Below, piece by piece: positions 13,868-23,011 of a DNA stretch of 40,278 nucleotides. Source of the stretch: M0108 sp049654905. Lineage in GTDB: Bacteria; Pseudomonadota; Gammaproteobacteria; Chromatiales; Chromatiaceae. Made by a program: the position numbers and the translations under genes. The stretch is taken from positions 1-40,278 of the forward strand of contig JBASIS010000272.1 in the NCBI GenBank assembly GCA_049654905.1, in the 5' to 3' direction. Below the pieces are notes generated by a model, which did not search any database, was not told the DNA's origin, and saw nothing but the letters and a program-made list of their open reading frames with translations. Every line of letters begins with the position of its first letter. Position 1 is the first letter of the stretch.

Positions 13868-15502
13868 ATGGAGCCGCAAGTCGTCGCCACCAAGCCCTTC
13901 CCGGGCCAGCGTCCGGGTACCTCCGGGCTGCGCAAGAAGGTCAAGGTCTTCCAGCAACCGGGCTACCTGGAAAACTTCGTCCAGGCCATTTTCGATACCC
14001 AGAAGGAGCTCGCCGGTGGCGCCCTGATCGTCGGCGGCGACGGCCGTTTTTACAATCGTACCGCCATTCAGATCATTTTACGCATGGCCGCCGCCAATGG
14101 CGTGGCCAGAGTCCTGGTGGGGCGCGGTGGCATCCTCTCGACCCCCGCCGCCTCCCACCTCATCCGCAAGTACGGCGCCCAGGGCGGCATCATCCTGTCC
14201 GCCAGCCATAACCCCGGCGGCCCGGACGAGGACTTTGGCATCAAGTTCAACGCCGCCAACGGCGGGCCCGCCAGCGAGGCGATCACCGAGGCCATCCACC
14301 GGCGCACCCAGAGCCTGGACCGTTACCGCACCTGCGCGGCCCCAGAACTGGACATCGACACGATAGGCCTCGGCAAGTTTGGCAAGATGCGGATAGAGGT
14401 CCTGGACCCGGTGGCCGATTACGCCGATCTCATGGCCAGCCTCTTCGACTTCGAGGCCATCCGCCGCCTCTTCGCCAGCGGCCAGTTCCGCATGAAGCTG
14501 GATGCCATGCACGCCGTCACCGGTCCCTATGCCACCGAAATCCTGGAGAACCGCCTCGGCGCCCCCGTGGGCACCGTGATGAACGGCGTGCCCCTGGAGG
14601 ACTTCGGCGGCGGTCACCCGGACCCCAACCTGGCACACGCCCAGGAGTTGGTGGCCCTGTGCCAGGGGCCGGAGGGGCTGGATTTCGGCGCCGCCTCCGA
14701 TGGCGACGGCGACCGCAACATGATCCTGGGCCGCGACTTTTTCGTCACCCCCAGCGACAGCCTGGCGGTGTTGGCCGCCAATGCCCATCGGGTCCCCGGC
14801 TACGCGGACGGCATCGTCGGCGTGGCCCGTTCCATGCCCACCAGCCAGGCCGCCGACCGGGTCGCGGAACGGCTCGGCATCCCCTGTTACGAGACCCCTA
14901 CCGGCTGGAAGTTCTTCGGCAACCTCCTGGATGCCGGCCGCATCACCCTCTGCGGCGAGGAAAGCTTTGGCAGCGGCTCGGACCATGTGCGCGAGAAGGA
15001 TGGCCTCTGGGCGATCCTCTTCTGGCTCAACCTGCTGGCGGCGAGTCAGGAAGCCGTCGCCGACATCGTCCAGAAACACTGGCGGCGCTACGGTCGCAAC
15101 TTCTACACCCGGCATGACTACGAGGCCGTGGACGCCCCGGCCGCCGAGGCCCTGATGGATCGTTTGCGCACCCTCCTGCCGACTCTGCCCGGCAAGCGGC
15201 TCGGTGACTTCAAGGTGACCTACGCCGACGACTTCGCCTACACGGACCCGGTGGACGCCAGCCGCTCGGATCGCCAGGGCATCCGCATTGGCCTGGAGGG
15301 AGGCTCGCGCCTCGTCTTCCGCCTCTCGGGCACGGGCACCGAGGGCGCCACCCTGCGCCTCTATCTGGAATCCTACGAGGCCGACCCGACCCGGCATGGC
15401 CAGGACACCCAGGAGGCCCTGGCGCCCCTGATCCTCATCGCCAACGAACTGGCGCAAATCCAGTCCCGGACCGGACGCGCCGCCCCGGATGTCATTACCT
15501 GA
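13868..15502 (+). CDS. pgm: Phosphoglucomutase (alpha-D-glucose phosphate-specific)
   Basis: This enzyme interconverts glucose-1-phosphate and glucose-6-phosphate, linking glycolysis with glycogen and nucleotide-sugar synthesis. The 544-residue protein has the four-domain phosphohexomutase pattern: catalytic phosphoserine S113 in S-A-S-H-N-P-G-G, Mg-binding D-G-D-G-D-R at 278-283, the sugar-binding loop G-E-E-S-F-G at 363-368, and the phosphate-binding R-L-S-G-T-G-T-E near the C-terminus. The N-terminal K-P-F-P-G-Q-R-P-G-T-S-G-L-R and overall size match the eukaryote-like Pgm found in many Gram-negative bacteria. It is divergent from htpG; a stem-loop follows the stop. It could supply precursors for the polysaccharide genes further along, although it is not in an operon with them. 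Confidence 0.96.
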   Translation: MEPQVVATKPFPGQRPGTSGLRKKVKVFQQPGYLENFVQAIFDTQKELAGGALIVGGDGRFYNRTAIQIILRMAAANGVARVLVGRGGILSTPAASHLIRKYGAQGGIILSASHNPGGPDEDFGIKFNAANGGPASEAITEAIHRRTQSLDRYRTCAAPELDIDTIGLGKFGKMRIEVLDPVADYADLMASLFDFEAIRRLFASGQFRMKLDAMHAVTGPYATEILENRLGAPVGTVMNGVPLEDFGGGHPDPNLAHAQELVALCQGPEGLDFGAASDGDGDRNMILGRDFFVTPSDSLAVLAANAHRVPGYADGIVGVARSMPTSQAADRVAERLGIPCYETPTGWKFFGNLLDAGRITLCGEESFGSGSDHVREKDGLWAILFWLNLLAASQEAVADIVQKHWRRYGRNFYTRHDYEAVDAPAAEALMDRLRTLLPTLPGKRLGDFKVTYADDFAYTDPVDASRSDRQGIRIGLEGGSRLVFRLSGTGTEGATLRLYLESYEADPTRHGQDTQEALAPLILIANELAQIQSRTGRAAPDVIT

Positions 15503-15514
15503 CGACCCCATGAC

Positions 15515-15558
15515 GGCCGGGGGCCAGGGACTCGGGAAGAGTCGCTTAGCCCCCGGCC
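15515..15558 (+). terminator. GC-rich stem-loop after pgm, possible terminator
   Basis: A perfect 10-bp inverted repeat (GGCCGGGGGC at 15515-15524 and its complement at 15549-15558) encloses a smaller GACTC/GAGTC stem, 12 bp after the pgm stop. There is no T run after it, so intrinsic termination is doubtful; it may protect the transcript 3' end. Confidence 0.45.
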
Positions 15559-15769
15559 CTGCCACAAAATTGAATAACCCGCCCAATGCCCCTGACCTGG
15601 GTCAAAAAACGCCGCGTCCCTCCTTGCCCCGGCCCTGATGCGGGGCTATGCTCCTTGCCATTCCATGAGCGGGGCGAGCCCAGCCAGGCAACCGGCTCCG
15701 GCCTCAACACCCGGTTCAACCCCCGCACTTGCATCCGCACAACCGCCCTCACAGGAGGCTGCCTCGACC

Positions 15770-16684
15770 ATGAGCGCAAACCCAAGCCGTCGCGAATTCC
15801 TCCGGACCCTGACCCTGGGTTCCGCGGGCCTCTTTCTGGCCCCTCTGACCCTGGCGCCCCTCGCCCAGGCCCAGGCGGCCTATGGCAGCCTGCAAAGCCG
15901 CGTCGTCAATCACATCGCCAGTCTGCGCGCCCAAGGCCTGATCGGCGCCAGCGACCGGGTTTCCTGGTCCGTCTATGACTTTACCAGCCGCCAAAAGCTG
16001 GTAGCCATCAACGAGGATGTGCCCCGCCAGGCGGCGAGCATGATCAAGCCCTTCGTCTGCCAGGCCTGGTTCTATCAGGCCAGCCAGTCGAGCCGAATCA
16101 GCTACACCCCCGAGGTCCGCAAGACCATGGAGCGCATGATCCGCTCCAGTTGCAACAAGTCCACCAACCGCCTCATGACCCTGGTCAGCCAGAACGCCGG
16201 CAACCGGGGGCCCGGGGACGTGGAGCGGGTGTTGAAGCAGAACGCCCCGCAGATCTTCCAGGACACCCGCATCGTCGAGCAGATCCCGGCAGGCGGTCGC
16301 ACCTACCGCAACCTGGCCTCCGCCGGCGATTACGGCCGCTTCCTGGAGGCCTTCTGGCGAAGCCAGTTGCCCTACTCCGACGAGATGCGCGCCCTCCTCT
16401 CCCTGTCCAATCGCGATCGCATCGTCGATGGCGTGGACGCCATGCCTGACAATGTCCGCGTTTACGACAAGACGGGTTCCACCGCCATGCTCTGTGGCGA
16501 CATGGGCATCGTGGTGGCGCCGGGCGAGAACGGCGGCAGTTATCCCTACACCTTCGTCGCCATCATCGAAAGCCCGGTCCCCGTCAAAAAGTATTTCAGT
16601 TGGATGAAACAGCGCGGCAATGCCATCCGTTCCGTCTCCAACCTCGTTTACCAGGACCTGAAGGATCGATATCAGCTGGCCTGA
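15770..16684 (+). CDS. Tat-exported serine hydrolase of the class A beta-lactamase fold
   Basis: This 304-residue protein starts at ATG 15770 after ACAGGAGG. The N-terminus has a twin-arginine signal (S-R-R-E-F-L-R) followed by a hydrophobic stretch ending in L-A-Q-A-Q-A, so it is exported folded. The three penicilloyl-transferase motifs are present in order and with class A spacing: S90-M-I-K93, S131-T-N133 and K234-T-G236. Class A enzymes have S-D-N rather than S-T-N, and I do not see a clear omega-loop E-x-x-L-N. It is therefore more likely a beta-lactamase-like peptidase or D,D-carboxypeptidase-type protein (PF13354) than a resistance enzyme. It converges with asnB, with 4 bp between the stops. 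Confidence 0.85.
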   Translation: MSANPSRREFLRTLTLGSAGLFLAPLTLAPLAQAQAAYGSLQSRVVNHIASLRAQGLIGASDRVSWSVYDFTSRQKLVAINEDVPRQAASMIKPFVCQAWFYQASQSSRISYTPEVRKTMERMIRSSCNKSTNRLMTLVSQNAGNRGPGDVERVLKQNAPQIFQDTRIVEQIPAGGRTYRNLASAGDYGRFLEAFWRSQLPYSDEMRALLSLSNRDRIVDGVDAMPDNVRVYDKTGSTAMLCGDMGIVVAPGENGGSYPYTFVAIIESPVPVKKYFSWMKQRGNAIRSVSNLVYQDLKDRYQLA

Positions 16685-16688
16685 GGGA

Positions 16689-18527
16689 TCAAGGCTCGAA
16701 GCCCTGCAGGTCGCGGATCAGTTCCAGGGGATCGGTCAGGGCCGCCGGTCGCTCCGCAAAGCCCTGCCGCAGAAAGTGGGTCCAGATCACAAACTGAATG
16801 ATGGCCCACAGCATAGCGCTGCCGTTGCGTGTATCTCGGCAGCGGGCGATCAAGGCCCGCACCCCATCCGGCCTGAACCAGGGCCGCAGGGCCGGATGTT
16901 CCGGGAGCAGGGTGTTCAAGCGGCCCAGCAGGTCAGCCCCCATCCAGTCACCCAGGGGGACATAAAACCCGCGCTTGCGGGCGAACAAATACTCCTCGGG
17001 TAGATCACGCCGGGCCCAGCGCTTGAGGAAGAGCTTGCCCACGCCCCCCGCGACCTTCAGCTTGTCGGGCAGGCCCAGGCCAAATTCCACCAGGCGATGA
17101 TCAAGGAAGGGCACCCTCCCCTCCAGGCCCCAGGCCATCATCATGCGATCCGCCTTGACCAGCAGGTTGTCCGGCAGTGCCTGCGTGAGATCGATGTACT
17201 GCCTGCGCTGCAGGTCGCTCCAGGCCGCGGGCGTTTGCCGCCAGCCATCGACCACTAGCTGCCTGATCAGCGGCAACTGCGCCCGCATCGACCGGGTAAA
17301 CAATTGCCGCGGCCACCCCCCCCGAAAGGTGCCTCGGGTCCGGAAACCCATGGAGCCGGGGTTCAGCAGGTTCTTGAACCACAGTTCCAGGGGCGAGCTG
17401 CGATAGCGGCCATAGCCCGCGAAGACCTCGTCACCGCCCTCGCCGGAAAACACCACCTTCAGCTCCTGGCCGGCGGCTTGGGCGAGCAGGGCCGTGGGCA
17501 TGTTGGCGTTATCGCGCATGAGCTCGTCCGCCGCCCAGATGGTGAGGGGAAAACTTTGGAGGATATCCCTAGAGTTAGGGCATATCTCCCGATGCTGGCT
17601 GCCGAAACGCCGTGAAATCATCTGGGCCAGGGGGAGTTCATCCTGCACGGAGGTCCCCGGGAAACCGACGGAGAAGGTGCGGATCGGCCGATCGGAATGC
17701 TGGCTCAACTGGGCCAACAAGACGGCGGAGTCCACGCCCCCGGACAGGAAGAGCCCAAAGGGGACATCCGAACGCATATGTTCGGTGATGACCACCTCCA
17801 TGAGGGCGTCGAAGCGAGTCGAGGCCTCCTCGAAACCCAGGTCCAGGCATTGCACCTGAAGGGGCGACCAGTAGCGGTAGCGGCGGGCGATGCGGCCCTG
17901 CTCGATCCAGACGCTTTCCCCCGGCAGCACCCGCTCCACCCCTTGCAGCAGAGTGGTCGCCCCCCCGGCAAACTGGTTCTGGAAGTAGCGGGCCAATCCC
18001 AGGGCATCAATATCGGGGAGTTCGTCCAGAAGGGGCAAGAGGCCCTTGATCTCCGACGCAAAGGCCACGCCGCTGCCGCGCACGGCCAGGAACAAGGGTT
18101 TGATGCCAAGGCGGTCCCGGGCCAGAATCAGGCGGTCATGGGCACTGTCAAAGAGGGCGAAGGCAAACATGCCCAGGATGTGCTCCAGGAAATTCTCGCC
18201 GTATTCCCGGTAGGCGTGCAGGATCACCTCGCAGTCGGAGTGGGTGAGAAAGCGGTGGCCCCGGGACTCCAGCAGGGCGCGCAACTCGATGAAGTTATAG
18301 ATCTCGCCGTTGGCGATCAGGGTGAGGGTGCCGTCGGCGGTCTTGAGGGGTTGATGCCCGCCGGCCAGATCGATGATCGACAGCCGGGTGTGCCCCATGC
18401 CGAAGTGACCCGAAACAAAGGTTCCCTGGTCATCGGGTCCGCGATGGGCCAGACGCGCCACGGCGGTCTCCAGGGCCGAAATCCGCACGGGGGCGCTACG
18501 ATTGAAGAGGCCAACGATGCCACACAT
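16689..18527 (-). CDS. asnB: Glutamine-hydrolysing asparagine synthetase
   Basis: This 612-residue protein belongs to the class II amidotransferases. The start at 18527 gives M-C-G-I-V-G, placing the catalytic Cys at position 2; a longer frame upstream overlaps the glycosyltransferase and is rejected. The glutaminase domain has H-R-G-P-D-D and I-A-N-G-E-I-Y-N; the synthetase domain has the PPi loop S-G-G-V-D-S at 262-267 and F-S-G-E-G-G-D-E-V-F-A-G-Y. It is the second gene after a GT4 glycosyltransferase (13 bp gap). AsnB-type enzymes encoded in glycan clusters sometimes amidate sugar acids or amino acids rather than make free asparagine, so the substrate is uncertain here. Confidence 0.93.
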   Translation of the reverse strand: MCGIVGLFNRSAPVRISALETAVARLAHRGPDDQGTFVSGHFGMGHTRLSIIDLAGGHQPLKTADGTLTLIANGEIYNFIELRALLESRGHRFLTHSDCEVILHAYREYGENFLEHILGMFAFALFDSAHDRLILARDRLGIKPLFLAVRGSGVAFASEIKGLLPLLDELPDIDALGLARYFQNQFAGGATTLLQGVERVLPGESVWIEQGRIARRYRYWSPLQVQCLDLGFEEASTRFDALMEVVITEHMRSDVPFGLFLSGGVDSAVLLAQLSQHSDRPIRTFSVGFPGTSVQDELPLAQMISRRFGSQHREICPNSRDILQSFPLTIWAADELMRDNANMPTALLAQAAGQELKVVFSGEGGDEVFAGYGRYRSSPLELWFKNLLNPGSMGFRTRGTFRGGWPRQLFTRSMRAQLPLIRQLVVDGWRQTPAAWSDLQRRQYIDLTQALPDNLLVKADRMMMAWGLEGRVPFLDHRLVEFGLGLPDKLKVAGGVGKLFLKRWARRDLPEEYLFARKRGFYVPLGDWMGADLLGRLNTLLPEHPALRPWFRPDGVRALIARCRDTRNGSAMLWAIIQFVIWTHFLRQGFAERPAALTDPLELIRDLQGFEP

Positions 18528-18540
18528 GAGGGGTGTCCGT

Positions 18541-19659
18541 TTACAGGGGTCGAAGGTTGAGCGCCCAGGCGTAGGCGCTGGTGGCATGCTCGATTTCATA
18601 GGGCCAGGCGGCCTGCCGCAGGAAATCCGGTGCCGGCGGGTCGCGCAGGGTCGCCAGCATGGCGGCCGCCAGGGCCTGGTGATCGCCCACGGGCACCAGG
18701 GGGCCAAACTTGCCGTCCTGCAGGATCTCCCGGGGCCCGCTGGGACAGTCCGTCGCGACCGCGGGGACCCCCACGGCCAGGGCCTCGATCAAGGCAAACC
18801 CCAGTCCTTCCAACGTCGAGGTAAAGGCGAAGAGGCTGGCCTGGGCCAGATAATCCAGGGGGGCCTCCACGAAACCCGGCAGATCCAGTGCCGAGGCGAT
18901 GCCCAGTTCCCGGGCCAGGGCCAGAAGCTTGTCGCGATCCTTGCCCCGCCCCAGAATCATGAGACGCGAGGGGTATTCAGGCTGGATAAGGGCAAAGGCG
19001 CGCATCAGGGTCGGGAAATCCTTCCGCTCGCACAATTCACCGAGCCCCATGATGATAGGCAGGCCGCCATCGCCGAACCAGGGGTGAAGGGGCGGCTGGC
19101 CCAGGCCCGCGAAGACCGCGGCGGGCACCACCGGGCAAGGGACCACCTCGATCAGATCGCGCGCCAGGCCGGTGTAGGCGGCCATATCCTCGGCCACCCC
19201 CCGGGAGGTCACGATGACCCGATCGGCATAGGGATAGAGCTTCCCCGTCGAAAAGCGCGTCTTTAGGGCATGAAACCAGCCGCGCCGGGCGCAATCGATA
19301 GACAGGGTCGTGCCGGTGCCGACCGCGAGAAAGGTGCTGGGGCGCGCCAGGCCCTGGGCCAGGGCGCGGGCGAGGATGGCGGTATGATTGATGCGGTCCT
19401 TGTCGCAATAGAGGCTGGCGGGCCGCTCGCGGCGCAGATAGCGGGCGACCGCCGGCAGACTGGAATAGGCGTGGGCTGTCCCTAGCTCGATGATACGAAC
19501 CCCCTCCGGAATCTCCTGGAAGTCCGGCCCATGCCCTTGCACCTTGAGCACATCCACCCGGTAGCCCCGGCGGGCCAGGGCGGGGACCAGATTCCGGGCC
19601 AGCCGGTCCACGCCACTGTGGCCGGAGGTGGCAAAAAATATCGCGAGGTCAACGCCCAT
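18541..19659 (-). CDS. Glycosyltransferase family 4
   Basis: This 372-residue cytoplasmic or membrane-associated GT-B enzyme transfers a sugar from a nucleotide donor. The N-terminal domain has a glycine-rich acceptor loop (T-S-G-H-S-G-V-D-R-L-A-R-N-L). The C-terminal domain has the GT4 signature: G-L-G-E-L-x-x-x-K-D-F-P-T-L-M-R-A-F, then I-L-G-R-G, and the donor-binding E-G-L-G-F-A-L-I-E-A-L-A-V-G-V-P-A-V-A-T with an E-x7-E type arrangement. It is upstream of asnB with a 13-bp gap, so they form a two-gene operon. The acceptor is unknown. It resembles the GT4 at 21908-23011 in its C-terminal half and the two may act on the same glycan. Confidence 0.9.
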   Translation of the reverse strand: MGVDLAIFFATSGHSGVDRLARNLVPALARRGYRVDVLKVQGHGPDFQEIPEGVRIIELGTAHAYSSLPAVARYLRRERPASLYCDKDRINHTAILARALAQGLARPSTFLAVGTGTTLSIDCARRGWFHALKTRFSTGKLYPYADRVIVTSRGVAEDMAAYTGLARDLIEVVPCPVVPAAVFAGLGQPPLHPWFGDGGLPIIMGLGELCERKDFPTLMRAFALIQPEYPSRLMILGRGKDRDKLLALARELGIASALDLPGFVEAPLDYLAQASLFAFTSTLEGLGFALIEALAVGVPAVATDCPSGPREILQDGKFGPLVPVGDHQALAAAMLATLRDPPAPDFLRQAAWPYEIEHATSAYAWALNLRPL

Positions 19660-20054
19660 TAACAGTGCAAACTCACCGGAGGTTCGGAAAGAGATACGGA
19701 GGTCCCGCCGGAGTTGATTTTAGACCAGGCGCGGGCGCCGCGAAACCCGGGCACTCCCCTAGTGACAATCGCCGTAGGCGGTCAGGATAGGGGTATTGAG
19801 CAGGTAAATCATGGGGTCAGCATCCACCAGTTAGCACCCGGCTGCCGAGGCCACAAGCTTGTGGCGGCCCGGCTAGGCAACGCCGCCAATCATGGATATC
19901 CCCCTGCTTAGTGTCACGCCTTATTTTCAAGCATAATCGACCCAAAGCCCCACCCGGCAGGCGCCGCGGTTTGGTTCGACCGCGACAGCATCCATGCTTG
20001 GAGCACGGCTAGTTACCTGTGGTCGTCCGTTTCCACCAGAAGTTGACTGAACCC
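19660..20054. other. Intergenic region between divergent glycosyltransferase and sulP genes
   Basis: About 395 bp with no convincing gene on either strand. It must hold promoters for both flanking genes. The only clear candidate is CATAAT at 19932-19937, with a weak TTAGTG 18 bases upstream, facing sulP. It contains a perfect 16-bp palindrome at 19850-19865. Confidence 0.6.
19850..19865. repeat. Perfect 16-bp palindrome upstream of sulP
   Basis: GCCACAAGCTTGTGGC is a perfect dyad with no spacer. It has the form of a binding site for a homodimeric regulator, and lies about 190 bp upstream of the sulP start and the same distance upstream of the divergent glycosyltransferase. No T run follows, so it is not an obvious terminator. 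Confidence 0.8.
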
Positions 20055-21770
20055 ATGAATGACTGGATTCCCCTGTTAGGCGACTTACGCCACTACCGCC
20101 CGGAATGGCTGAGCCGTGATCTGATCGCTGGCCTGTCGGTCACGGCGGTACAGATTCCGACCGCCATCGCCTATGCTAACCTGGCGGGGTTCCCACCCGA
20201 GACGGGCCTGTACGCCAGCCTGATACCGGTGCTGATCTACGGTCTCTTCGGTTCCTCGCGGCAACTGGTGCTAGGGCCGGATGCCGCCACCTGCGCCCTG
20301 ATCGCGGCCATCCTGGCGCCCCTGGCCGGGGGTGATCTGGGGTATTACCTGCAACTCTCGGCGGGACTGGCGATCATGGCCGGCCTCTTGATGGTGATCG
20401 GCGGCTTCACCGGCATGGGCTTTATCGTCAATTTCTTCGCCCGGCCCATCCTCATCGGCTTCCTCAATGGCATCGCCCTCAGCATCATCGTCGGCCAAAT
20501 GGCCAAGCTGCTGGGTGTGGCCCTGACCAACCAGGACGTCTTTCCGGTCATCCTGGAACTGCTCGAAAAACTCGATCGCATCCACTGGCCCAGCCTCATG
20601 GTCGGCGCGGGCACCCTGCTGTTACTCACCCTGGTCCGCCGCTTCCTGCCCCGCGCCCCCGCGGCCCTGGTGGCCCTGGTCCTGGGGGGGCTAGCGGTGT
20701 ACCTGCTGGGTTGGGGAGAGGCGGGCGTCCGACTGGTGGGACTGGTTCCCGCCGGGCTGCCGACCCTCGCCCTGCCCCAGATTGGCTACGAGGGGGGCCA
20801 GAGCCTGGCCGGTGGCGCCCTGGGGCTGGTGATCGTCAGCTTTACTAGTGGCATGCTGACCGCGCGCAGCTTCGCCGCGCGCACCGGGGACAGCATTGAC
20901 GCCGACCGGGAGATGCGCGCCTTCGGCTTCGCCAACGTCGCCTCCGGCCTCTTTGGGGGCTTCGCCGTCACGGGCGCGGATTCACGCACCGCGGTCAATG
21001 TCGCCAGCGGGGGCAAGACGCAACTGGTATCGGTGGTCGCCGCCCTGGCGACCGGGGTGGTCGCTCTTTTTCTGACCCAGCCCCTGGGCCAGTTGCCCAT
21101 CCCGGCCCTGGGGGCGGTGCTGATTTTCTCCGCCTGGGGCCTGCTGGACCTCGCCGCCTATCGCGAACTGCTGGTCATTGATCGCCTCGAATTCGGCCTG
21201 GCCCTGGGGACGACCCTCGGGGTACTGGTCATCGGCGTCCTGCCCGGCGTGATGCTGGCCATCCTTCTCGCCCTCTCGATCGTGCTGATCCGGATTTATC
21301 GCCCCCAGGATGTCCTGCTGGGGATCGTGCCGGGGCTGGACGGTTATAACGACCTGGAACTCTCCCGCGAGTCACGGCCCGTTCCCGGCGCCCTCCTCTA
21401 TCGCTTCGAGGCCCCCCTGCTGTTTTTCAACGCGGAACTCTTCAAGAGCCGCGTCCTGTCCCTGGTGGACGCCACCGATCCCAAGCCCGCCTATTTTGTG
21501 TTGAGCATGGAGAGTATCAGTCAGCTCGACACCACCGGCGCCCTGGCGATCAAGGAAGTCCACGCCCAGCTACAAGGGCGCGGTATCCAGTTTATGATCG
21601 CCCGGCCCAAGCTCTACATGAGCCGCTTTGGGCATCCCGACTGGCTGGGCGACGCCTTCATTTTCCGCAGCGTCCGCGCGGCGGTCGAGGCGATCGAGTG
21701 GCGGCAGGCCGGCGCCGATCCCGCCACCCGGCCTCTCAGCCTGGTCGAGGTCATCCGCCAGGCGGATTAA
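20055..21770 (+). CDS. SulP family anion transporter (sulfate/bicarbonate type)
   Basis: This inner-membrane protein has 571 residues. The N-terminal part carries about 12-14 hydrophobic helices with the SulP opening D-L-I-A-G-L-S-V-T-A-V-Q-I-P-T-A-I-A-Y-A-N-L-A-G-type signature (family motif P-x-x-x-A-Y-A), G-L-Y-A-S and the G-S-S-R-Q-L-V-L-G-P-D-A loop. The C-terminal STAS domain (about residues 440-560) contains the conserved D-T-T-G-A-L-A-I segment. Substrate could be sulfate, bicarbonate or another anion; sequence alone does not say. I chose ATG 20055, which begins M-N-D-W-I-P-L-L-G-D-L, over a GTG 36 bp upstream. Confidence 0.92.
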   Translation: MNDWIPLLGDLRHYRPEWLSRDLIAGLSVTAVQIPTAIAYANLAGFPPETGLYASLIPVLIYGLFGSSRQLVLGPDAATCALIAAILAPLAGGDLGYYLQLSAGLAIMAGLLMVIGGFTGMGFIVNFFARPILIGFLNGIALSIIVGQMAKLLGVALTNQDVFPVILELLEKLDRIHWPSLMVGAGTLLLLTLVRRFLPRAPAALVALVLGGLAVYLLGWGEAGVRLVGLVPAGLPTLALPQIGYEGGQSLAGGALGLVIVSFTSGMLTARSFAARTGDSIDADREMRAFGFANVASGLFGGFAVTGADSRTAVNVASGGKTQLVSVVAALATGVVALFLTQPLGQLPIPALGAVLIFSAWGLLDLAAYRELLVIDRLEFGLALGTTLGVLVIGVLPGVMLAILLALSIVLIRIYRPQDVLLGIVPGLDGYNDLELSRESRPVPGALLYRFEAPLLFFNAELFKSRVLSLVDATDPKPAYFVLSMESISQLDTTGALAIKEVHAQLQGRGIQFMIARPKLYMSRFGHPDWLGDAFIFRSVRAAVEAIEWRQAGADPATRPLSLVEVIRQAD

Positions 21771-21907
21771 GATCTTGATTATTTTGCCCTGGGCATTCTC
21801 TTCTTTGTCGCCAACCTGCTCTTTTTATGATGGCGCCGGATGGATCGGGGTTACGGCTTTTAAGGGTGCCGGGCGGGCGGGGAGGAAATCCTTGACAGAC
21901 GGGGTGC

Positions 21908-23011
21908 CTATTTGACGAGCCCGGTGAAAAAGTCCAGATAGGCCCGCGAGGCCGCCTCGCGGCCAAAGGGCTGGGTCACCCGCCTCATGACCTCGGGATC
22001 GGGCCGGCGGTCGAGCGCCGCCTGGAGCGCCCGGGCGAGGGCTTGATCATCCCCGACCGGCACCAGCCCCCCCAAGTCCCCGCCCTGGAGCAGGTCATGG
22101 ATCCCCTCGGTGCAGGCCGTCGCGACCACCGGCGTCCCCAGGGCCATGGCCTCCACCAGCACATTGCCCAGTCCCTCCCGCACCGAGGAGAGGGCGAGCA
22201 CCTGGCAGCGCGCCATGCAGGGGAAGGGGTTGGCGACGAACCCCGGGAGCGCGACCCGCTCCGCGATACCCAGGCGCGCCGCCAGGTGCCCGAGGCGCCC
22301 CCGTTCCTTGCCCTCGCCGAGGATGAGCAGCCGGACGTCCCGCGTTTTAGCCAGTCTGACGAAGGCGCGCAGCAGGGTCGGGAAGTCCTTGACCTTGCGT
22401 AACCCCCCGACCGCCAGCACCACCGGTGGCTGGCCAGGTGCCAGCCAGGGATGATCACACGGGGCCACCGCCAGGGTCGCGAGGTCCGGCGGAATGATGG
22501 GGTTTTTGAGGACGGCGATCGGCACGCCGCGAATGCGGAAATAGTTCTGCAGATCCCGGGCCACGGCGGCAGTCAGGGCGGTGAGGCCATCGAATTGCCC
22601 GTAGGCCCGGCGGATCTGCCGCGTCTCCCGCCAGGTCTTGAGGAAATTCCAGCGATGGGCCGCGAAGCGGCCGGACAGGGGGGTGCCCACGGCGGCGACC
22701 AGGCGGGTCTCCAGCCCCAGGAGGCGCTTGACCGCCAGGGCCGCGAAATCGTCGGAGAGCTTGCCGGTCAGAAGGATCGAGGGTTGCTGCTGGGGTAGAT
22801 AGCTCCGCAGCAGCGGGGTGGGATCGCCCACCACCGGGATGATGCGCACCCCCTGGCCCAACTCCTTAAGGTAAGGATGATCCGGGTTGCCCACCAGGAA
22901 ATGGACCTCAACGCCCAGGGCGGCCAGGCCCGCGGCCAGGCTGGTGAAATTGCGCTCGACCCCCCCATCCTCGAAGTCGCTCACCAGCAGGGCGATCTTG
23001 GCGATCTTCAT
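21908..23011 (-). CDS. Glycosyltransferase family 4
   Basis: This 367-residue GT-B glycosyltransferase starts at ATG 23011 (M-K-I-A-K-I-A-L-L-V-S-D-F-E-D-G-G-V-E-R-N); a longer frame runs into the upstream gene. The donor domain shows A-V-G-G-L-R-x-x-K-D-F-P-T-L-L-R-A-F, I-L-G-E-G-K-E-R, and S-V-R-E-G-L-G-N-V-L-V-E-A-M-A-L-G-T-P-V-V-A-T, the E-x7-E-like GT4 signature. It is the last of five genes in a minus-strand operon and its ATG overlaps the stop of the ligase/polymerase gene (ATGA). It probably adds a sugar to the glycan handled by that operon. Donor and acceptor are unknown. Confidence 0.92.
   Translation of the reverse strand: MKIAKIALLVSDFEDGGVERNFTSLAAGLAALGVEVHFLVGNPDHPYLKELGQGVRIIPVVGDPTPLLRSYLPQQQPSILLTGKLSDDFAALAVKRLLGLETRLVAAVGTPLSGRFAAHRWNFLKTWRETRQIRRAYGQFDGLTALTAAVARDLQNYFRIRGVPIAVLKNPIIPPDLATLAVAPCDHPWLAPGQPPVVLAVGGLRKVKDFPTLLRAFVRLAKTRDVRLLILGEGKERGRLGHLAARLGIAERVALPGFVANPFPCMARCQVLALSSVREGLGNVLVEAMALGTPVVATACTEGIHDLLQGGDLGGLVPVGDDQALARALQAALDRRPDPEVMRRVTQPFGREAASRAYLDFFTGLVK

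Noticed and set aside
14078..15586. 502-residue minus-strand frame opposite pgm
   Set aside because: Antisense shadow of pgm with low-complexity composition.
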